Positions 5,731 to 9,001 of a stretch of 9,001 bases of DNA are shown here, piece by piece. The translations under genes were made by a program, and so were the position numbers. The notes beneath the pieces were generated by a model. The model was not told the origin of the DNA. It ran no database searches and saw only the letters and a list, made by a program, of their open reading frames with translations. Position 1 is the first letter of the stretch. Each line of letters starts with the position of its first letter. The stretch comes from Planctomycetota bacterium. Its GTDB lineage: Bacteria > Planctomycetota > Planctomycetia > Pirellulales > S012-138. Location: positions 1-9,001 of the forward strand of contig JALSGI010000827.1 of assembly GCA_026982835.1 (NCBI GenBank). The letters run 5' to 3'.

Positions 5731-7947
5731 ATGCAAGCCAAGCCAGTTCGTGGGTGGGTTGTCGGTTGGCTGATTGTTGCGGTGTGGTTCGGCTCGGGGC
5801 CGCTTGTGCGGGCGCAGAAGCCCCGGCAGCCCTCCCCGCAGCAGCAGCCAGCCACGGAGGTCAAGGACCCCTTTGTGGAAGCGTTGTTGGAGGAGATCAA
5901 GCCCCAGAAGCCGGATGAGCTTTTGCGGGCTATCGGCTTGCTTTTGGATCGGCGTCGGGCGGCGGTGGCCAAGAGCCTGCTTCAGCGGTTGAGTCGGCAG
6001 CAGTTTACCGACGCCCAGCTGGCCCAATTTGCATCGCGGCACGGGCTGGATTTTTTCTTCCGCCTGGCCCGTACCCCCGAGCTGGCCCCCGAGGGCGAGC
6101 AGTTCTACCGCCGCGTGCTGGCGGCGGTGAAGCGCCACACGCTGGACCCCAAGCGGCTGGCCCAAGCCGCCGGGCAGCTCACGGACCCCTCGCCCCAGGT
6201 CCGCTACCAGGCGTTGCAGACGCTGGTGCAGGGCCGGGATGAGGCGGCCGCGGCCCTGCTGCGGGTGGTGGAGAAGAAAAAGCCCCGGGACGTGAGCCTG
6301 TACCGCGACGTGCTGCTGCGGCTGGGCGAAGACGCCCGGGGACCGGTGGTCGCGGTGGCCAGCAAGCCCCGCTCGGCCGCCTGGCCGCTGGCGGTGGAGG
6401 TGGCCGTGCGCAATCGGTGGAGCGAAACCTTGCCCTGGCTGCTGGCCTTCGCTTTGATCCCCAGTGAGGAAACCCAGGCGGATCAGCAGCTCGCCCGCAG
6501 GGCCCTGGTGCGCTTGCTGGGAAGGGTGCCTACCCGCATCCAGGCCATTACGCTGCTTTATCCCAACGCCGAGCGATACTTTGCCGGGGAATTGCCAGCC
6601 CGGTTCGCGCAGGTGGAGAAGTACGAGTATTGGTTGTGGGAGTCCGGGCAGTTGAAGAAGCTCACCCTGCCCAAGGAACAACTGCCTGCCTGGCTGGCCC
6701 GGGAGGTGCTGGAGCCGGTGCGGCTTCTGTCTGGGCCGAATCGCCAGGTGGATCGGCTGTATTTGGCCTGTCGCGTGGAGCTGCTGCGGTTGCGGCACAC
6801 GGCCTGGGAGGAGCCGCTTCCGGCCCCGCCGGGGTGGGCCAACGATCCGCAGCAGTTGCTGGAGCTTTTGCGCAGCTTTGACCGCCATCCCCGGATCGCC
6901 CTGCACGCCGGCGCCTTGGAGCTGCTGGCCCACTGCGGCAATGCCAAACTGCTGGCTGCCGACCCCCAAGGCAATCCCTCCCCGGTGGCCCGGCTGCTGC
7001 AACATCCCCATCCCCGGGTTCGCTACGCGGCGTTGCACGCGGTGGCTTCCTGGAAGCCGCAGGAGGCGTTTGCCGGCTGCCATCGGGTGCCCCAGGTGCT
7101 GGCCCACTTCTCCCTGGCCCGCGGCCAGCGCATGGTGCTGCTGGGCATGCGAAACACCGCGGCGGCATCGCGGATAGCCGGGGTGCTTCGCCCGCTGGGC
7201 TTCGAGGTGGTGCTGTGCCGCTCGGCGCGGGAGCTGTTGCAACGGGCTGTCGAGTCCCCCGACTGCGAGCTGGTGCTGCTGGATCCCTACCTGCCCGGCA
7301 TGCGCACCTCCCAGCTGATCCAGCGTCTGCGGGCCGACTACCGCACCGCCGGGGCGGCCGTGGCGACGATCCTTCGCTACGATCCGTTGGCCCCAGGGGG
7401 CCAGGCGCAGCGAGTGCCCGGCGTGCCGCAGTTCGTGCCCACCGAAAGCGTCGAGGACGCCAAGCGCCAGGTGGAACGGCTGCTAGCCGCCCAGCCGGAC
7501 CGCTGGCCCAACCTGGAACGCCGCCTGGAGTATGCCAAGGGAGCCTTGGGCTACCTGGCCGCCTGGATGGAACAGCCTCCGGCGTGGCTGGAAGTGGCCG
7601 CCTACGAGGAATCGATCCAGCAGGCGCTGCGGGTGCCGGCCCTGAATGCTGCGGCGGCCGGAGTGCTTGCCCGCTGGGGCACCCACCGCAGCCAGCGGGC
7701 GCTGCTGGACGTGGTGAACCAAAGCGCATTCCCCCTGGCCATGCGGCAGGCCTGTGCCCAGGCGTTTGCCCAAAGCGTGCAGCGGCATGGGGTGCTGCTG
7801 CCGCCGCGGGAAATCCTGGCCCAGTACGAACGCTATAACGAAAGTGCCCGCGAAGATCAGGCCACCCAGAAGATGCTCTCCGGCGTGCTGGACGTGATCG
7901 AGCAGTGGAGCAAGAAGCGCCGCGAGAAGTCGGTCCCCCCGCGTTGA
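5731..7947 (+). CDS. Secreted HEAT-repeat protein with degenerate receiver domain
   Basis: This gene encodes 738 residues; the function is unknown. The N-terminus looks like a Sec signal peptide: K4 and R7, a hydrophobic core at about 9-22, then P-L-V-R-A with probable cleavage after A28, and a Q/P-rich linker to about 42. A periplasmic or surface location is therefore likely. Helical repeats of HEAT type follow, clearest at about 138-180 (S-P-Q-V-R-Y-Q-A-L-Q-T-L) and 415-445 (H-P-R-V-R-Y-A-A-L-H-A-V), with further helical repeat-like sequence at 620-690. Between them, residues about 466-588 have the layout of a response-regulator receiver, including E-L-V-L-L-D-P-Y-L-P-G-M with D518 at the phosphorylation position. 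The acidic pair after strand 1 is missing (V-L-L-G-M-R-N) and the conserved lysine appears to be T571. Such a domain more likely serves binding than phosphotransfer. ATG 5731 is chosen for its Shine-Dalgarno and signal peptide; the frame stays open far upstream through argH, but that part is not coding. The sigma-54 activator gene follows after 43 bp. Confidence 0.82.
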   Translation: MQAKPVRGWVVGWLIVAVWFGSGPLVRAQKPRQPSPQQQPATEVKDPFVEALLEEIKPQKPDELLRAIGLLLDRRRAAVAKSLLQRLSRQQFTDAQLAQFASRHGLDFFFRLARTPELAPEGEQFYRRVLAAVKRHTLDPKRLAQAAGQLTDPSPQVRYQALQTLVQGRDEAAAALLRVVEKKKPRDVSLYRDVLLRLGEDARGPVVAVASKPRSAAWPLAVEVAVRNRWSETLPWLLAFALIPSEETQADQQLARRALVRLLGRVPTRIQAITLLYPNAERYFAGELPARFAQVEKYEYWLWESGQLKKLTLPKEQLPAWLAREVLEPVRLLSGPNRQVDRLYLACRVELLRLRHTAWEEPLPAPPGWANDPQQLLELLRSFDRHPRIALHAGALELLAHCGNAKLLAADPQGNPSPVARLLQHPHPRVRYAALHAVASWKPQEAFAGCHRVPQVLAHFSLARGQRMVLLGMRNTAAASRIAGVLRPLGFEVVLCRSARELLQRAVESPDCELVLLDPYLPGMRTSQLIQRLRADYRTAGAAVATILRYDPLAPGGQAQRVPGVPQFVPTESVEDAKRQVERLLAAQPDRWPNLERRLEYAKGALGYLAAWMEQPPAWLEVAAYEESIQQALRVPALNAAAAGVLARWGTHRSQRALLDVVNQSAFPLAMRQACAQAFAQSVQRHGVLLPPREILAQYERYNESAREDQATQKMLSGVLDVIEQWSKKRREKSVPPR

Positions 7948-7963
7948 TCTCCCGCCCCGTAGT

Positions 7964-7990
7964 TGCGGCCGGAATCCAGCCGCAGGAACA
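7964..7990 (+). promoter_or_regulatory. Hairpin and closely spaced ribosome-binding site before the sigma-54 activator
   Basis: TGCGGC (7964-7969) pairs perfectly with GCCGCA (7979-7984) around a 9-base loop. The last base of the stem is the first A of AGGA (7984-7987), the only Shine-Dalgarno-like sequence, which sits just 3 bases before the ATG at 7991. That spacing is short, so the gene may be weakly translated or depend on ribosomes finishing the HEAT-receiver gene at 7947. No promoter is visible in the 43-bp gap. Confidence 0.4.
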
Positions 7991-9001
7991 ATGAGCCAGA
8001 CGATCCCTCTTTACGATCCGGACGACCTGTCCCGCCCCCCCGCTCCGGGGATCATCGGCAGCGGGCCGGCCATGCAGCGGGTTTATCGGCTCACCCGCCA
8101 GGTGGCCCGCAGCAAAGCCTCCGTGTTGCTGCTGGGGGAGACCGGCACGGGCAAGGAGCTGATTGCCCGTGCCATCCACGAAAACAGCCCCCGCAAAAAC
8201 GGTCCTTACGTGCGGGTCAACTGCGGCGCGCTCAGCGAAAGCCTGCTTGAGAGCGAGCTGTTTGGGCACGTGCGGGGGGCGTTCACCGGGGCCATCGAGG
8301 ATCGCATCGGCCGGTTCGAGGCGGCACACAAGGGCACCATTTTCCTGGATGAGATCAACTCCACCACCGACAAGCTCCAGGTGAAGCTGCTGCGGGTGTT
8401 GCAGCACAAGGAGTTCGAGCGGGTGGGCAGCACCCGCACGGTGCGCGTCGATACCCGCGTGGTGGCCGCCAGCAACCGCGACCTGGCCGAGGAGGTGGCC
8501 GCGGGCAGGTTCCGCGAGGACCTCTACTACCGGCTCAACGTGGTCACGATCCACTTGCCGCCGCTGCGCCAGCGGCGCGAGGACATCGTCGATCTGGTCA
8601 CGCACTTCCTCCAGATTTACAACGAGGAAAACGACCGCTACGTGGTCCACATCCAAAAGGAAGCCCTACAGGCCCTGCAAGACTACGACTGGCCGGGCAA
8701 CGTACGCGAGCTGCAAAACTACATCGAGCGGGCCGTGGTGCTGGCCCCCGGGGACGAGCTCACACTGGACCTGCTGCCCGAGGTGGTGGTTCGCGGTCGC
8801 CGTCCCGAGCACTCCCAGCAGGGGGACGGTCTGGATCAGCTCATCCAGCAACTGGTCCGCCGTGCGGTGGAACAAGCCACCGAGGAACAAGACCAGCTCT
8901 ACGAGGTGGTCCATCGCGTGGAACGGGAACTGATTGCCCAGGTGCTCCGCCAGTGCGGCGGAGTGCAGGTGAAGACCGCCTCGCGGCTGGGCATCAACCG
9001 C
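7991..9001 (+). CDS. Sigma-54-dependent transcriptional activator without sensory domain (3' end outside window)
   Basis: There are 337 codons in the window, open at the right edge. This is a bacterial enhancer-binding protein: an AAA+ ATPase that remodels sigma-54 RNA polymerase to open promoters. Motifs in order are Walker A G-E-T-G-T-G-K-E (49-56), intact G-A-F-T-G-A sigma-54 contact loop (96-101), Walker B G-T-I-F-L-D-E-I (115-122), arginine-finger region F-R-E-D-L-Y-Y-R-L-N (174-183), and sensor II W-P-G-N-V-R-E-L (234-241). A linker (about 262-305) leads to the start of a Fis-type helix-turn-helix (from about 311; A-S-R-L-G-I-N-R at the edge). Only about 20 residues precede the AAA+ domain, so there is no receiver, GAF or PAS domain; PspF has the same architecture. 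Control must come from a partner protein or from expression level. The HEAT-receiver gene 43 bp upstream is the obvious candidate partner, but this is only inference. No sigma-54 (-24/-12) promoter was found in the window. Confidence 0.95.
   Translation, partial: MSQTIPLYDPDDLSRPPAPGIIGSGPAMQRVYRLTRQVARSKASVLLLGETGTGKELIARAIHENSPRKNGPYVRVNCGALSESLLESELFGHVRGAFTGAIEDRIGRFEAAHKGTIFLDEINSTTDKLQVKLLRVLQHKEFERVGSTRTVRVDTRVVAASNRDLAEEVAAGRFREDLYYRLNVVTIHLPPLRQRREDIVDLVTHFLQIYNEENDRYVVHIQKEALQALQDYDWPGNVRELQNYIERAVVLAPGDELTLDLLPEVVVRGRRPEHSQQGDGLDQLIQQLVRRAVEQATEEQDQLYEVVHRVERELIAQVLRQCGGVQVKTASRLGINR

Noticed and set aside
5689..7242. 517-codon open frame on the minus strand
   Set aside because: It is antisense to the HEAT-receiver gene, has no recognisable motif, and has a composition typical of GC-rich shadow frames.
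6662..8656. 664-codon open frame on the minus strand
   Set aside because: It lies opposite the HEAT-receiver and sigma-54 genes, whose forward-frame motifs are clear. The product is low-complexity P/A/R sequence.

Overview
The window is GC-rich bacterial DNA with every supported gene on the + strand. It holds six complete or nearly complete genes plus one cut at the left edge. High third-position GC makes long meaningless open frames on both strands. The best guess for the host is a planctomycete, probably Pirellulales-like. This rests on the mix of a large secreted HEAT-repeat protein, a stand-alone sigma-54 activator, and a polytopic membrane protein with a central TFDALSRSYSYVSQRP-type motif that I recall from planctomycete genomes. 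This is inference; no rRNA or other phylogenetic marker beyond housekeeping genes is present.

Layout from left to right: (1) the C-terminal end of a WYL-domain transcriptional regulator (to 437). (2) A 223-bp gap containing three back-to-back dyads. (3) trpS, tryptophanyl-tRNA synthetase (661-1638). (4) A 133-bp gap with the clearest promoter of the window (TATAAT at 1718-1723), a 20-bp-period direct repeat just upstream of it, and a leader that can fold over the ribosome-binding site. (5) A polytopic membrane protein of unknown function (1772-3154), followed after 18 bp by manA, class I mannose-6-phosphate isomerase (3173-4168). (6) A 96-bp gap almost filled by a two-helix stem-loop ahead of argH, argininosuccinate lyase (4265-5653). 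(7) A secreted 738-residue HEAT-repeat protein with a degenerate response-regulator receiver domain embedded in it (5731-7947). Only 43 bp later comes (8) a sigma-54-dependent AAA+ activator with no N-terminal sensory domain (from 7991, running off the right edge).

The housekeeping genes (trpS, manA, argH) belong to unrelated pathways: tRNA charging, mannose/fructose phosphate interconversion and the last step of arginine synthesis. Nothing suggests they form a functional unit. The membrane gene and manA are probably co-transcribed, and so are the HEAT-receiver gene and the sigma-54 activator.

The most interesting part is the last pair. A receiver-like fold has lost its acidic pocket and conserved lysine and sits in a protein with an export signal. 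It lies directly before an enhancer-binding protein that has no receiver of its own. The second theme is RNA structure. Several intergenic regions hold stem-loops that overlap or adjoin Shine-Dalgarno sequences, and the argH leader has a particularly clean nested structure. No mobile element, CRISPR array, tRNA, rRNA or recognised defence system was seen.
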